A stretch of 64,000 nt of DNA from Protaetia brevitarsis (Eukaryota; Arthropoda; Insecta; Coleoptera; Scarabaeidae): positions 1,161,980-1,225,979 of the forward strand of contig RXPK01000038.1 in assembly GCA_004143645.1 (NCBI GenBank). The letters run 5' to 3'. The notes beneath the pieces are model-generated. The model was not told where the DNA came from, did no database searches, and worked only from the letters and a program-made list of their open reading frames with translations. Shown here piece after piece: positions 44,920 to 55,959 of the stretch (its first letter is position 1; every line of letters begins with the position of its first letter). A program made the translations under genes and the position numbers.

Positions 44920-46524
44920 GAAATATGTTATTGACAGCCATGTTTTTGAAGAACAGGAAGATGATGAAGAGTTATTTTATTTGTCAATATTAGATAATCG
45001 GATTACCGTAGCAACTTATTAAAAAGAAGAAACATTGAGGCACTTTCAATGTTTTTAATCGAAAATCACTTAAATAATGATGACATAAAGTTTAAAGAAT
45101 ATTTTAGATTAAACCAAAACTCATTTCAAGAAGTGTAAATTAATAACCCCGAAATTGAAAAAACAACCAAATAACTTCGTGCAACAACACCATAAGTGCA
45201 TATGAAAAGCTAGCATTGACTCTAAGGTGTCAATTAGTAAATAAACAATTTTTATCAAACATTTATTACAGTAGCTTACATATTAAAAATAATTTCATGA
45301 TTTACTACTGAATCTACAGGACTGTAAATCAGTATCCATACACAATGACTATGTATAGGTGTTGACTTTGTGTAGAATATTTTCTGTTGCCCGCTGTTGT
45401 GGCTGGGCAAGTTCTCGATATTCCAATTCGATTATAATTGACCAACTCTACCTTTTGCTTCAATCGCTAGAGCTGGGGAAATGACAGTTGGGCCTTACTG
45501 TCAAAAAAGTTTTGATGGGTGTGTTTCCTCGGCAACGGTTACTTAACAATTGTCGAAACAGTTGTGTTCTCTCCTCTCTCTTTTTTTCGATAAATTCAAT
45601 TGAGTGCGATCGCTTTCTTATTTTTTTTTTTATTTCTTTTGAGAAATTACTTGCTTTAGCAAGTCTCTTTGCGTATTATGTGTTTTCTCATATAGATTCT
45701 GATGAGAGCTCCAGGATCGTCTCGGTATTTCTGATTCACTTTCCAAAGTACAAAGTATGCGGGCTGTTGTAAGATTATAATTAAATATGGAATTTTCCTA
45801 ATTGCTGTGGTGCAATTGATGGGAAACATTGTCGTGTAGTCTTCTCCTGACAACAGCTGGATCACTATATTTTAACTATAAAATCATTTTTCTCCATTTT
45901 CCTGCTTCAATAATTATGCTAAATATAATTTCATGTGTATAGATGTAGGATCTTATAGTAAAGAAGGAGACAGTGGCATATTTAAAAAATTGAGTTTGGG
46001 AAAATTTATGTCAAGTGAAAAGTATCGAATACCAGTAGAAGCACATTTGCTAGGAAGTAATACAATTATATCGCATGTGATTGTAGTGGATGAAGCTTTT
46101 CCACTTTCGAAACATTTGTTAAGTCCATATCCAAAAGATCAAACAACCGATAAAGAGAAAAGAATCTTCAATTATAGGCTATGTATGTAGAGCTAGCAAA
46201 ACTGTGGGAAATGCTTTTGGAATTATGGCGCAGACTTTCAGAGTATTTTTCACGCCAATTGCTGTTAAACCAGAAACTGCTGAAACGTTAATTACAGCAT
46301 GCTGTTGCTAATATAATTTGTTAAGAAGTTCCAAAAATGTTCGCAATTTAAATGAAGAAGAATATAATAATGCAGTGCTTCCAAACGAAAATATGTTTCC
46401 TTTAACTAGAGTAGGAGGAAATGCAACTTTACAAGCTTTCCAAACTCAAGAAGAATTTAAAGAATATTTTTCTAGCACACATGGAAGTGTACATTTGCAA
46501 GAAAATATAATAAATCGAACTTAG
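44920..46524 (+). pseudogene. Harbinger transposase relic (DDE_Tnp_4 type)
   Basis: Early exon-like pieces lie at 45050-45240 (NDDIKFKEYFRLNQNSFQEV, then TPISAYEKLALTLRCQLV in shifted frames). The catalytic core starts near 45795: FPNCCGAIDGKHCRV in a shifted frame, with the first Asp. The open piece 45933-46190 reads MCIDVGSYSKEGDSGIFKK (second Asp block), then IVVDEAFPLSKHLLSPYP (the GDxAFPL..nLMxPYP signature), then YRL and, past a stop, RASKTVGNAFGIMAQTF (third carboxylate region, R/A-VENAFG-type; Glu replaced by Gly/Asn context). The C-terminus 46318-46524 has EYNNAVLPNENMF and FKEYFSSTHGSVHLQENII. Introns or insertions may account for 45250-45780. Inactivated by stops. Confidence 0.85.
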
Positions 46525-46627
46525 TAGTAATAAAAGAACAGATGTATTTCTTATCATAGTTACCACATGTTATATATACGTATTATAGATTTAGATTTAG
46601 AATAAAGTTACAGGAAATAACACTCAC

Positions 46628-46811
46628 CGCTTCTGTTGACTATTATTTCAATTTCACACCATATGTTTTCCCGAACACTATTATCTTTATAGGATTTTGT
46701 ACTTGGATCAAATAGTGCCTCGTAGTGCGATGTTGTGTATTACGTATCTATTAATATTTCGACCTGCTCCTTTTGAAAATTTGCAATAGTTTTTAGTCTT
46801 TCACGCGTCAT
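46628..46811 (-). pseudogene. Harbinger accessory DNA-binding protein (MADF/Myb-like), first exon
   Basis: From the ATG complementing 46809-46811 the minus strand reads MTRERLKTIANFQKEQVEIL, one stop, then SHYEALFDPSTKSYKDNSVR and ENIWCEIEIIVNRSG, the pattern of MADF/Myb-SANT-like domains (TxLYDxxxxxYKDxxxRxxxWxxI). It ends at a good splice donor, G|GTGAGT. The second Harbinger protein normally binds element ends and helps import the transposase. One in-frame stop shows decay; the downstream exon was not found. Confidence 0.75.
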
Positions 46812-47385
46812 TTTTCCTAATTGATGAGCAGATAAACACATTCAAGCACTATGCGCAATAAACTTCACTACAATTTCGCAACGTGCTCGTGCGCTGTAGG
46901 GTGCGGACCAGTTGCCTTCAAGGTTATTGCGACGGATGTGCGCAGCGGACTGCTCTCATCCGCAAGCGCAGTACGTCATACATAGAACGTTTCTATTGTA
47001 AGTTACACATAATAATAGATGCAGACTGCGCAGTGCGTCTTCCGCATGCGGATTCTGCTTTACATAGACCGTAGCTTGAGGGCCACTATTCAATGGCTAA
47101 TCGGAGTAGTGCATTTCCTCAACAAATTCTAAATACCTTTTTAAAGCATAATATTACGGCGAATGCATCTATAAAACAATTAGCCGAGTTATTTTTAATA
47201 AAATTAATAAAAAAGAAAAGTTTATTGACTACTGAACCAAGCAGAAAAAAAAAACATGATTTTATTTATAGTTTTAATAAATAGGCAAATTTTAATGCTT
47301 TTGAGAAATTGTAATTTCATACCTAAACTGTGCGCCAAATACAGAAACATCCCAACTAGGATGCGACACAATAGGCATTCATTTT

Positions 47386-47720
47386 GCGAACTTCGGAATT
47401 CGCGATTTACCCGAACGAACTTTCTCATAGCGAAAGAACTGTCGACCGGGGAATCCCCCGTCTGCAGCACACTCTTCCTGCTCGCCGCGAACTCAAGCCG
47501 CAGAGTATGCACGGACCCCGTTACTTGCGATTCAAATCACGGCGCTAATAACACGCCTGCGATATACCGGGTCGTATTGTCTCGGCCGGCTACCTATTTA
47601 CGGATTATTAAAAAGCGTTTCGAGAGAGCGCGTCATTGATTTCATTGTCGGGCGCTTCATTGTTTCCACTGAATGGACCCGCGACGCACGTGTATGTGTG
47701 TACGTGTGTATAAATAAGAA
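47386..47720. promoter_or_regulatory. CpG-rich unique block, candidate regulatory region
   Basis: This is the least AT-rich stretch in the window and full of CG dinucleotides (GAACGAACTTTC, GTCGACCGGGGAATCCCCCG, GCTCGCCGCGAACTC, CGGGTCGTATTGTCTCGGCC). It ends in a GT-rich run (47688-47710). No transposon signature covers it. An open frame of 127 codons crosses it on the plus strand, but the amino-acid order shows no motif. It might be an enhancer, a promoter or an untranslated exon; I have no direct evidence for which. Confidence 0.35.
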
Positions 47721-48479
47721 ATTAAAAAGTCTCGGTTGTGTTTCGCCTTTTTCTACCCGAACAAAGGCTTTAACAGCTATTTTCTCTCTTTCAAGAAGAT
47801 GACGATGGCGATAGACGGAATAGCGTGTCGTTTACAAACTTCCGAATCAGGAGGATTGATATGTTAATATACGCGGCTCTATGTAATTGAATCAATGAGG
47901 CAGCGCGTGTGCGCTGTGGCATCGTCGTTATAAAATAGCATAATTCTTCTATTAAAGTTTCTTTTCTTCAGCTACCCGTATAAAGCTTTCCTTCCGCGTT
48001 TAGTGTGTTCCTAAAATTATAATTCCACAATGTATTAGGTGTCTTTTAAGCATTGTAATAAAGAAAAATCGCCAATTGTACTAACATCAAGTATACGTAT
48101 TGTGATGATTGATTATATTAAATAGTAAAAAAATTATGACAACGTATTTTCCTATCGATACAACAAGAATCAATTTAAGGGGATAATTTAAGGAATAGGA
48201 AATAGATTGCTGGAACCTTCTTTATGAGATCTTATTTATCGCATTAGAATTCGATTCAAAAATAAAAAATATAAACAAAATAATCTATAAAATGAAAAAA
48301 GTACGATTACACACTGTTGAAAGATGTTCCAAATATTTATATATTGTCTATGGCCTGTTTGTATTTATGTCCTTGGCGCAATAAAAAACACTCGTGTCTT
48401 ACTCCTAATTGAATTAAAAAAATTAAAAAAGTAAGTATGGTTTTACGCGGTAGTTGATGCTCGTTGTGATGTTGAATTA

Positions 48480-50095
48480 GCTGCGTGGATATAACTTATC
48501 TGACTGTGACTCGGGACTACTATCTGCAACTGCCTTCCTCGAGCAGTTTGCCTTTCCAGGGCTGGAAACTTCTGCCGACACAATGGCGTACACAACTAAG
48601 TGCTGTAACATCGTCACGGAATTACGCTGGAACGCCAGTCCTCGGTATTGGAGAACCCGGGAAGTGGTTTAAACGGCCCGAGGGGTATCAAATATAAAAA
48701 TAATTAGCTTAAATACTAGAAATGCTAATCAGTATTTACAAGAATTTGTGCCCTCTTTCGACGGCTTTTAGAGCCATCTAAATTGAGTTTGGCTTGTGGT
48801 ACTTTTCTGTCCTTATCCACCCTAGTCTGCTGTCACTGATCTAGCGTTTTTTTTTCTTCGGTCTATACCGTTTTTTTTTCCCCCTTCTTCTTTTCACTAC
48901 TTTTTTGGGTGTCGTGGTTCTGGGATCTCTTACCTGTCTAATCATCGCGTTGCTCTCCAAGTGTTTGCTCTACTCCTTTATATATCTTTTCCTACCGGTT
49001 TTTATATCTCCGATTAACTCTAACATCGTACTTGTCTTTAGGTCTTATCTCTACGGGTGAGTGAAGTTACTATTCCAGTTCTATACCTTTTTAGCCTAAT
49101 ATACTATCTGAGAATTACCTCATTTAGTACTGCTCCTTCAACTCTTTCTTTCATGGCAACCCTTCATTCATTCTCTACCTTAACTCTTTTGTGATGAAAT
49201 AGAAGCAAAACTCTTGCCCTTTCTCATTCCGGTTTTCTGCCAATGTCGTCATATCCATGACAAAAATAATGGGAACTGTGGCACTGGTAGTACTGCAAAC
49301 TGCAAGCTGGTGATGATGATAGCATTGCTCTTGAAACGGACGTCCAGTTTACTGCAGTTTGTGGTGAGGGGTCTAGGAGAAGTTTGCATCGTCATATATT
49401 TGCCTGCTCCGTTTTGCTATCATTATTTCTGTTTTGTTCGAATGTTTCCAGTTGCGCTTTTATTATTTGAATCCTTGATCTCTCTTTAGTATGTTAGCTT
49501 TCTTAACTTTGAATGTATTACTTGTAGCTCGTCTCGTAGGAACTGTTCTATCCCTTTTTTTCCAACTTCTCACGTACATCCACCTTCCTTATTGTTTGTA
49601 TTGTCATCATTTTCCTGTTTATCTTCTAATTTCTCGATCAGCCACTCTGTTTCCTTCCTGCTCCATTAATGTTTGCTCTCCTTTATTTGTTCCTTTAGCC
49701 CTTTTATTTCGTCCTGTCATTCCGCACTACTTCTAGTCAAGTCTTCAATTATCTGTTTCATCATTCTCTTCAAATCTTCCATTATTTGTATTTCTTCCTT
49801 TCCTTCTTTATCTCCTGGGTTTGTACTCCTTTCTTGTCTCCCTTTCGTTTTCTCTTCTGTTTTCCTTTTCAATATTTTTCTTTTACTCTTACTAAATATG
49901 TCGTCTTTATTCTCTTCTGTTTCGTCGCTTTCTCTGCCGCGTTTCTGGTTAGCGTCCATTTGTCCCGATCAAGACCGGACAATGACTCAGCGTGATCGCC
50001 GCGGTTACTGTAGCCCTAGCTTGATTCAACAACAGCCGCAAATGACCGCTGGCCGCATCTAGCCGTGTTTTGTCCGCTTTGCCACAACTCTGACC
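48480..50095 (-). pseudogene. LINE 5' half: 5' UTR and decayed ORF1
   Basis: On the minus strand a GC-richer leader (50095-49960) precedes an ATG at 49959, and the frame reads MDANQKRGRESDETEENKDD, then FSKSKRKILKR, then IMEDLKRMMKQIIEDL, a charged, coiled-coil ORF1 N-terminus like that of insect LINEs. The remainder to about 48700 is pyrimidine-rich on the plus strand (purine-rich on the minus), with ORF1-like pieces in shifted frames such as TTLAENRNEKGQEF near 49250-49200. 48480-48700 is GC-richer and may belong to the same element. No RT block is present, so the copy keeps its 5' end and lacks its 3' part. Confidence 0.6.
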
Positions 50096-50341
50096 TACTT
50101 TTTTCGTTTACCTTTATGGATATCTTTTGCAAGCGATTGGCAAAATATTTGGATATGTAATACACTTATATTTTAAGGTTTTATTCAGGAGTTTAAAATT
50201 TTGTTATCCTTACTTCTGTTATGTGTTATCCTATCAATCATACCAATCCATCACCCTACTCTCACACTCGATGTTTTACTATATTGTTGTATTGAGTCAT
50301 TCCGACAACAAAAAATATAAATAATAGTCAAACAATTACAA

Positions 50342-50770
50342 AATTTATAAAAATTCCTTATGTTAAACATTTATCCGAAAAAATAAATCAAATTTTCAAA
50401 CAATACAATCACAAAATGCAAAACAAGATGATTTGGTTTTAATATAAATCAAAAATTGAAAAAATAAAAACACCACACATAATTTATAAAATAGACTGTC
50501 AAAATTGTAATGGTGTATATATTAGTGAAACCATACAATATTTGAAGAATAGAATAAAAGGAAATACTATAATAAAAATCTTACAGCCTTAAAAAAACAT
50601 GAAATAACTCAAAATCATACATTTGGTTTTAACAATATAACAATAATTTTAAACAAATAACAAGATTTAAAAACACGTAATATACTTGAAATAATTCAAA
50701 TTTATAAACATAAATCGCAGTTAATGACAAAACAGACATACAGTATTTCACAAAACTACATAACTTAATT
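50342..50770 (+). pseudogene. Penelope-like element: RT tail and GIY-YIG endonuclease relic
   Basis: The frame from 50346 reads IPYVKHLSEKINQIFKQYN (the conserved linker after the Penelope RT), a stop, then KTPHIIYKIDCQNCNGVYIS at about 50470-50527, ETIQYLKNRIK, a shift, then LKKHEITQNHTFGFNNI, and ILEIIQIYKHKSQL at about 50676. This matches the C-terminal GIY-YIG nuclease of Penelope-like elements: CxxC plus H...H zinc ligands are kept, the arginine of LKNRIK and the glutamate of ILEIIQ are kept, while YIG has become YIS. The nuclease nicks DNA for integration. It is inactive through stops. Confidence 0.82.
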
Positions 50771-51100
50771 TTATAGCTAAATACAATCTTTTTTAAAGAT
50801 CTATTTAATTACAAAATTCAATTTCTTATATTCTACTAACAACAAATAATCAAAATATATACTATTGAAACGCAATCTTTAAATAAAACATAATGATATA
50901 TTCAAAATCCTAGTAAACAAAACAATTATGATTTTGTGATTTATTAAACAAACAAAATATATTTATAATTTACACCATTTACAATATATATTTTTTATAC
51001 GTATACTTGAAAAAGCTTTTGAAATTAAACCGAAATATTGTTGTTAATGTAAATTTCCATATTTTTACAACCTAAAAACCAAGAAAAAGATGAAATTAGA
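50771..51100 (+). repeat. Penelope-like 3' region with a hammerhead-like remnant, copy 1
   Basis: This stretch recurs at about 62108-62525 in the same orientation (matching from about 50688 here), sharing GCTAAATACAATCTTTTTTA, AAAGATCTATTTAATTACAA, CAACAAATAATCAAAATAT and TTTATAATTTACACCATTTA. Near its end, 51005-51041 reads ACTTGAAAAAGCTTTTGAAA then TTAAACCGAAATATTGTTG, which recalls the conserved CTGA..GA / GAAAC core of the hammerhead ribozymes known from Penelope-like elements, in degenerate form. Confidence 0.65.
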
Positions 51101-52790
51101 ATATAAACATTAATGTTGTTACTTTTATTGGTTGAAAAGTAAAATTTCATACGAACATACGAGACGAACCAATGAAAGTATGTAATATGTTGATCAACAT
51201 ACTGCTGTGAACTGATGGTCCAAGCATATAAGTAAAGAGAAATTAAAAATGACAAAATTAATTTAGCTAGCTTAGCAAAAATGAAATTAAAGGGGCGCCC
51301 AGAGATTCTTAAAACTCAGAGTAAATTTTTTAAAATAATAGTGGGCGTTTACAACATTTACTTTTCTTTAAATCCCCAAAATTAAATGGCTGATTTAAAA
51401 ATAAAAGAACTATTTAAGATGATATTTACAATCATTTAATTTATTTAAAAAAAAAAAAAACATTTGAAACAATTTACAGGATAAATAAATGCAAATCCTT
51501 TAGCAAACAAAATGGAAGATTTGTTCCAGAAGATAAATCTCAATCCCACAAAAAATATCCACGCGGTCACGCAATTTAAACCAAACTAAATTTTACAGCA
51601 CAAAGCTTCACTTCACCTTAACCGTGGTGATTAACAATACAATACAAATCAGCAAAAAGAAAACGGAAAATTTAAACTTTTTAAACTAACAGAACACGAA
51701 ATTTCTAGAACATTTTACAAAATTTGATCTAATATTCAAAACGTGGTACACAATTAAACAAAACAGCAATAATTAAATAAGATTTCTTTGATGGAGGAAT
51801 TAATATCAAAATACCGGAACAACCAAGATTTAAAATTAAATAAAATTACTACATGGATAGCAAACAAAAATTAAAAACATGTACTTACACGGCCATCATT
51901 CAAAAGAACTGGGGCCCTCCAAGGGATAACATCGTACATAATAACAAATTTACAATCTGCGTGCGATGAAACGCACAGCGCAACGCAAAGGAAAAACTAG
52001 CATATAAAACTATATACAGGAGTACGCAAAATGTACATAATAAATGAAATTTACTATAACACAACTGACCAAATAAAATGATACTAACAAATTAAAGAAT
52101 TGTGGAAACTCTAACATTGTTTTGACAAGGGCTGATTGGAATAAATAAAAATACACATTTAAATTCTCGAAAACCCGGGGTGCCAGACTATAGCAATACG
52201 TACTCGACATTGTAAAAAATGGTATTTGAAGCAATCATTTTAATGTAGTAAATTTTACTTTCAAACCAGAGCAAAATTTATTGTAAAACTAAACTAGTAT
52301 TTTATTCATTCTAAATATTTTTTTTTTATTTAAAGAAGTTTTTTTTGATGCATTTTTCAGATAAGAATATTATGAAATTATTTATAACTAGATTTAAGAC
52401 AAAATGTGTAGTACCCATACAAAAAGTGGCGGCTCTACATGCATCCAGACGTTTTTTAGCAAGGTTACTAAGAAAAATAGATTATATTCTCTGTATATAC
52501 TATGAGATTCAAAAAGATTGTCAATTCCGCTCCTATAGACAGTAACAGGGTGTAGGTATGAAGGTTTGAACTAAGTCAGTGTTGGAAGTTGGAACACAAG
52601 AAAGTAAACGGATCTGTCAGAAATAAGGAAAACGTAACCTATATTTGAACTTGCATTATATAAACGACTATGGATTGGTGTTTCTGCTTGTAAAAATGAA
52701 ATGTAATTAATATTTAACTTTACTAAATTATGATTTTACAATTCAGTACTAACTGGTGTTTAACTAAATTTATTTATTACTTACAATTAG
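51100..52790. other. AT-rich DNA; no gene recognised
   Basis: Only short frames without motifs (52010-52234 minus, 52345-52545 plus). A-rich sequence dominates. A TAACAGGGTGTAGGTATG stretch near 52543 resembles a mariner-type terminus but has no partner I can see. Confidence 0.4.
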
Positions 52791-52829
52791 TATAATTATA
52801 AAGTGACAAAACTACATCTCTCAGTTCTT

Positions 52830-53460
52830 CTATGGTATGCATGCGGTTTCTATAGATCCGATTTATCCTTTTTAGATAGCCAAACATGAAGTAATCTAAT
52901 GGGGTTAGATCAAGCGATCTTGGTGGCCATCTTTGTGCTCTAACGACCTTGTCAGCAAAAAACTGTTAAAACGGAGATATTGGCAGGTTTGTCGAGCAGC
53001 ATGTGCTGGAGTGTTATCGTGCTCAAAATAACCTGCTTCAAGCACATTTTCTTGTAACTCTGCAACAAACAATTCCAACATCCGTTGGTAACGCTGGGCT
53101 GTTACAGTTTCCTCGAAGAAAAATAGCCTATTATTCGTTGCCTGGACATAGCTAACCAACTCCCACTTTTTACGGAGTGCAATTGCGTTTCTCGAAATCG
53201 TGTGGATTTTCTGCAGACCAGATACGATAGTTTTGTGAATTGATATAGCCTAATAGATAAAACCAGGCTTCATCTGAGAAAAATGATTTGTTTAGCAAGT
53301 CATCGTGCCTTAAATTATTATTAAACCAATGACAATATTCCAATTGCCTATCGTGATCTAATGGTAATAATTCCTGTACCGTAGAAACTTTATAGGGATG
53401 AAAATGTAACTTTCTTTTCACAGCTCGTTGCGCTGAAGTGTATGATAAGCCTATAAAATT
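52830..53460 (-). pseudogene. Fourth mariner-like transposase relic
   Basis: On the minus strand 53421-53170 reads MKRKLHFHPYKVSTVQELLP, then RQLEYCHWFNNNL and NKSFFSDEAWFYLLGYINSQ (first catalytic Asp kept in SDEAWF), then IWSAENPHDF. After a stop and shift the frame 53159-52905 reads MVSYVQATNNRLFFFEETVT, then YQRMLELFVAEL and AGYFEHDNTPAHAARQTCQY (second catalytic Asp in HDNTPAH). Downstream, PKIA/SLDLTPLDYF-like sequence near 52925-52890 would hold the third Asp in another frame. This order is the DDE domain of the same broad mariner family as the 36400 and 43647 relics, but it is better preserved. Confidence 0.88.
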
Positions 53461-54248
53461 ATAAAATAAACTATTTCACTTAATGTTAATATTGATTTTT
53501 TACCAGTTGTTGAACTAATTACCACAGATAAATTCCTTTATTTTCTTACAGTATTCAGAAATACTATTGTTGGTGATATTAGATGTAAATATAAACGGTT
53601 TGAAAAAAATTATAAAGATAAATAATCGAAAGATACTACAACACGACGCCAAGTCGCTAAAATGTCAAGAAAATTCATTAATGTATGAATTTATATGTAG
53701 CTAACTTCGCTCATTAAATTGGTAAAAAGTATAGATAAATTTTTCCGGAAAATAGTTTTTTTATTACGACAATCATTTTGAATCTCATAGTACTTCGTTC
53801 TTTTAGTAAGTAAAAAAACAACTGAAGGTTAATGTGCAAAGGGTATATCATATAGATATTTAATTAAACCATTTATAACCTCTTTTTCTGCTTTAAACAT
53901 GAAATACCTCCTATTTTCTAACAGCAAATTATTCAATGTAATTTATATAAATATTTATAAACGCACACCAGTACCTATAACATCTCTCCACTTCACTTTA
54001 CATTCCATAAGCATTTTTGTTAAGTGAACATTATTCGACGTCACTATAATTAAAACAGGTGTTTCTCCCGTCGTTTCACTTCTCTCTCTCTCGCTCCGAC
54101 TCTCTGTTTCTCCGTCTATCCGTACCCGTTCCTATGTAAGCTGTCCGACGCTGCCGGCGGAAAATATAGCTTAAAACGGGCGAATTAATTTTAAAAATGT
54201 ACAGGTGGAAGCGGAATTAATTTTTCATATTTATAAAAATAAACTCAC

Positions 54249-54286
54249 CTCAGGACCCCGACCAAGACTGATGTCGTCAGACACAT
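54249..54286 (-). CDS. Speculative first coding exon (signal-peptide-like) with splice donor
   Basis: On the minus strand the ATG complementing 54284-54286 opens 12 codons reading MCLTTSVLVGVL, hydrophobic as in a signal peptide, and ends at a consensus donor AG|GTGAGT. The exon and its leader (54286-54310) are GC-richer than the surroundings. The leader may derive from a mariner-type end at about 54326. No downstream exon can be recognised, so this is a weak call. It would be host rather than transposon sequence if real. Confidence 0.2.
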
Positions 54287-54319
54287 TGCCACAACCCGTG
54301 CGGCGATAATTGAAAGTTA

Positions 54320-55955
54320 TGCATATATACAGGCTGATTCATTTTTGATCCTAACTATTGGGGTCTCGTTTATTGTTATAGAGTTGATGTATAGGTTTAA
54401 ACTAGGCAAAGTTTTAAAACTGCGTGTTTGTTAGCCATTTAAATAGAATTCTTTAAAAAATGATTTAAAAAAAGATTTTTTTTTACTTAGACGCGTATAC
54501 AGCTTGGGTTTATAGCAGGGGTAGAAGGCAATATTTCCGGACGAAAGAAATTATTTAGTTTTTTTTTTTTTACCGTGTGATTTTAATTATTACAGCTACC
54601 ACTAGTAGTTTACCTGATAAATATACCAGATTTAATATTTTATTATTGTGTTTGCACTGTTATTTGTACCATTCGAACATGCAAAATTACGGAGTGAAAT
54701 CTCTACGATACTTTCATTAAGACATACAGGTATTTAAGGAATTTACTAGTATACAACGAAAAGACCGCTACAATAATGTTTAGATCAAAATCTTGTTTAA
54801 AAAAGTGACGACTAGATTTTGGGAAAAAACAATTTCCATGCCATAATTGCATTAAAACTAACTGCAATTTTGGTTAGCTGATTCTTATTTTTTAATTACG
54901 CTTACTTTATGTAAGTTAATATCTATCTCGTTTAAATGCGGGGAGAGGTTTTTTTGTTTGAGCGAACATAAATATAATGTTAAGTTATTTTTTTCTGTTG
55001 AAAAGTAAAATTTGGTTGAAGCAAACAAACGAATTAACACTGTTTTGTATTAATACAAATACAGCTGTTTACTCAATGCATAAAATATGTTGATATGGCA
55101 GTTAAATTAATTGATTTTATATAACACCATAGGCGTGTGTTGGGAATATAAAATATTAACAATTATTGTTTGATATTAACATATATAATATTTTACTTAA
55201 ATCAAGTAACAGTTTATTATAAAACCAAAAGCGAAATTCATCATACCTCCTACGCCAGGTATCTACATATGAAATGGCCTCGTGTTTATCCAGATCATAT
55301 TAAAAAAAATCTCAAAGTCATCGTATCACTGTAAAAAAAGTTGCCTACAATTTTACCGCTAAATTTGCTTCATAAGGTAAAATTTCTACCATCTAGTAAA
55401 TTTCACATGCTCATGTATTTTTCAAACATTGTACTGTAAAATTCGTATGTAATATTTATATGAACTGTATATTTGCCGAACGCGTACAGTTAAATAACCT
55501 AATAACCAATCACATTGCGGCGTATTCAAGTGAAAATAAATATAAAAGATCCTCAAATTTTTACCCAAATTTTAATACCCAAAAAAATTGTCAATTTTAC
55601 ACTTTTAAGTAAATTTTGATAGTAAACATTGAACATGTTTTTTCCTGTATTTTCCTTTCGAATTTTTATTACATCTTAAACTTACATGAAAAAGCTATAA
55701 ATTTTACCGAAATTTCTTTTTCCATGTTAAATATCCTAGAAAAAACATGTAAAACAAAATTTACATGATTTAGTGTGGTAAATTCACAACGTTATTACAT
55801 GTAATATTCCTGATTTACCATGGCAAAATTACTGTAATTTTTTACAGTGTATTAATGAGTTGCGTTGTGCGCCATCTTTCGGTCAAGTGATAGTAGCGTC
55901 TCGCATTCGATAAATAATTTGCTAACATTAGTAGGTTCCACTCCCCAATAATTAT
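54320..55955. other. AT-rich DNA with isolated transposon ends
   Basis: A lone mariner-type end TATATACAGGCTGATTCATT lies at 54326-54345, and GACGCGTATACAGCTTGGGT at about 54488, the same terminus type as the hAT MITE at 24041. The rest shows no gene or repeat that I can name. Confidence 0.4.
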
Positions 55956-55959
55956 AAAA

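Larger units (their letters stand above)
44743..47077. mobile_element. PIF/Harbinger element with two genes, nearly full length
   Basis: The inverted termini are long and clear: AAGCTACGGTCTATGTAGAG then CAGAATCCGCATGAGGAAGACGC at 44743-44785 against its reverse complement ending GACCGTAGCTT at 47077 (GCGTCTTCCGCATGCGGATT...). Inside are a plus-strand transposase relic and a minus-strand MADF/Myb-like gene, the standard two-gene layout of Harbinger elements. The expected TTA/TAA duplication is ambiguous (TTTAAG on the left, CTTGAG on the right). Confidence 0.88.

Noticed and set aside
47256..47639. 127-codon frame over the CpG-rich block
   Set aside because: No domain, begins in AT-rich sequence unlike its second half, and has no splice support; long frames arise easily in GC-richer DNA.
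49673..50062. Plus-strand frames rich in Ser/Phe/Leu over 49214-50062
   Set aside because: They are antisense to the purine-rich LINE ORF1 on the minus strand; the composition follows from that.
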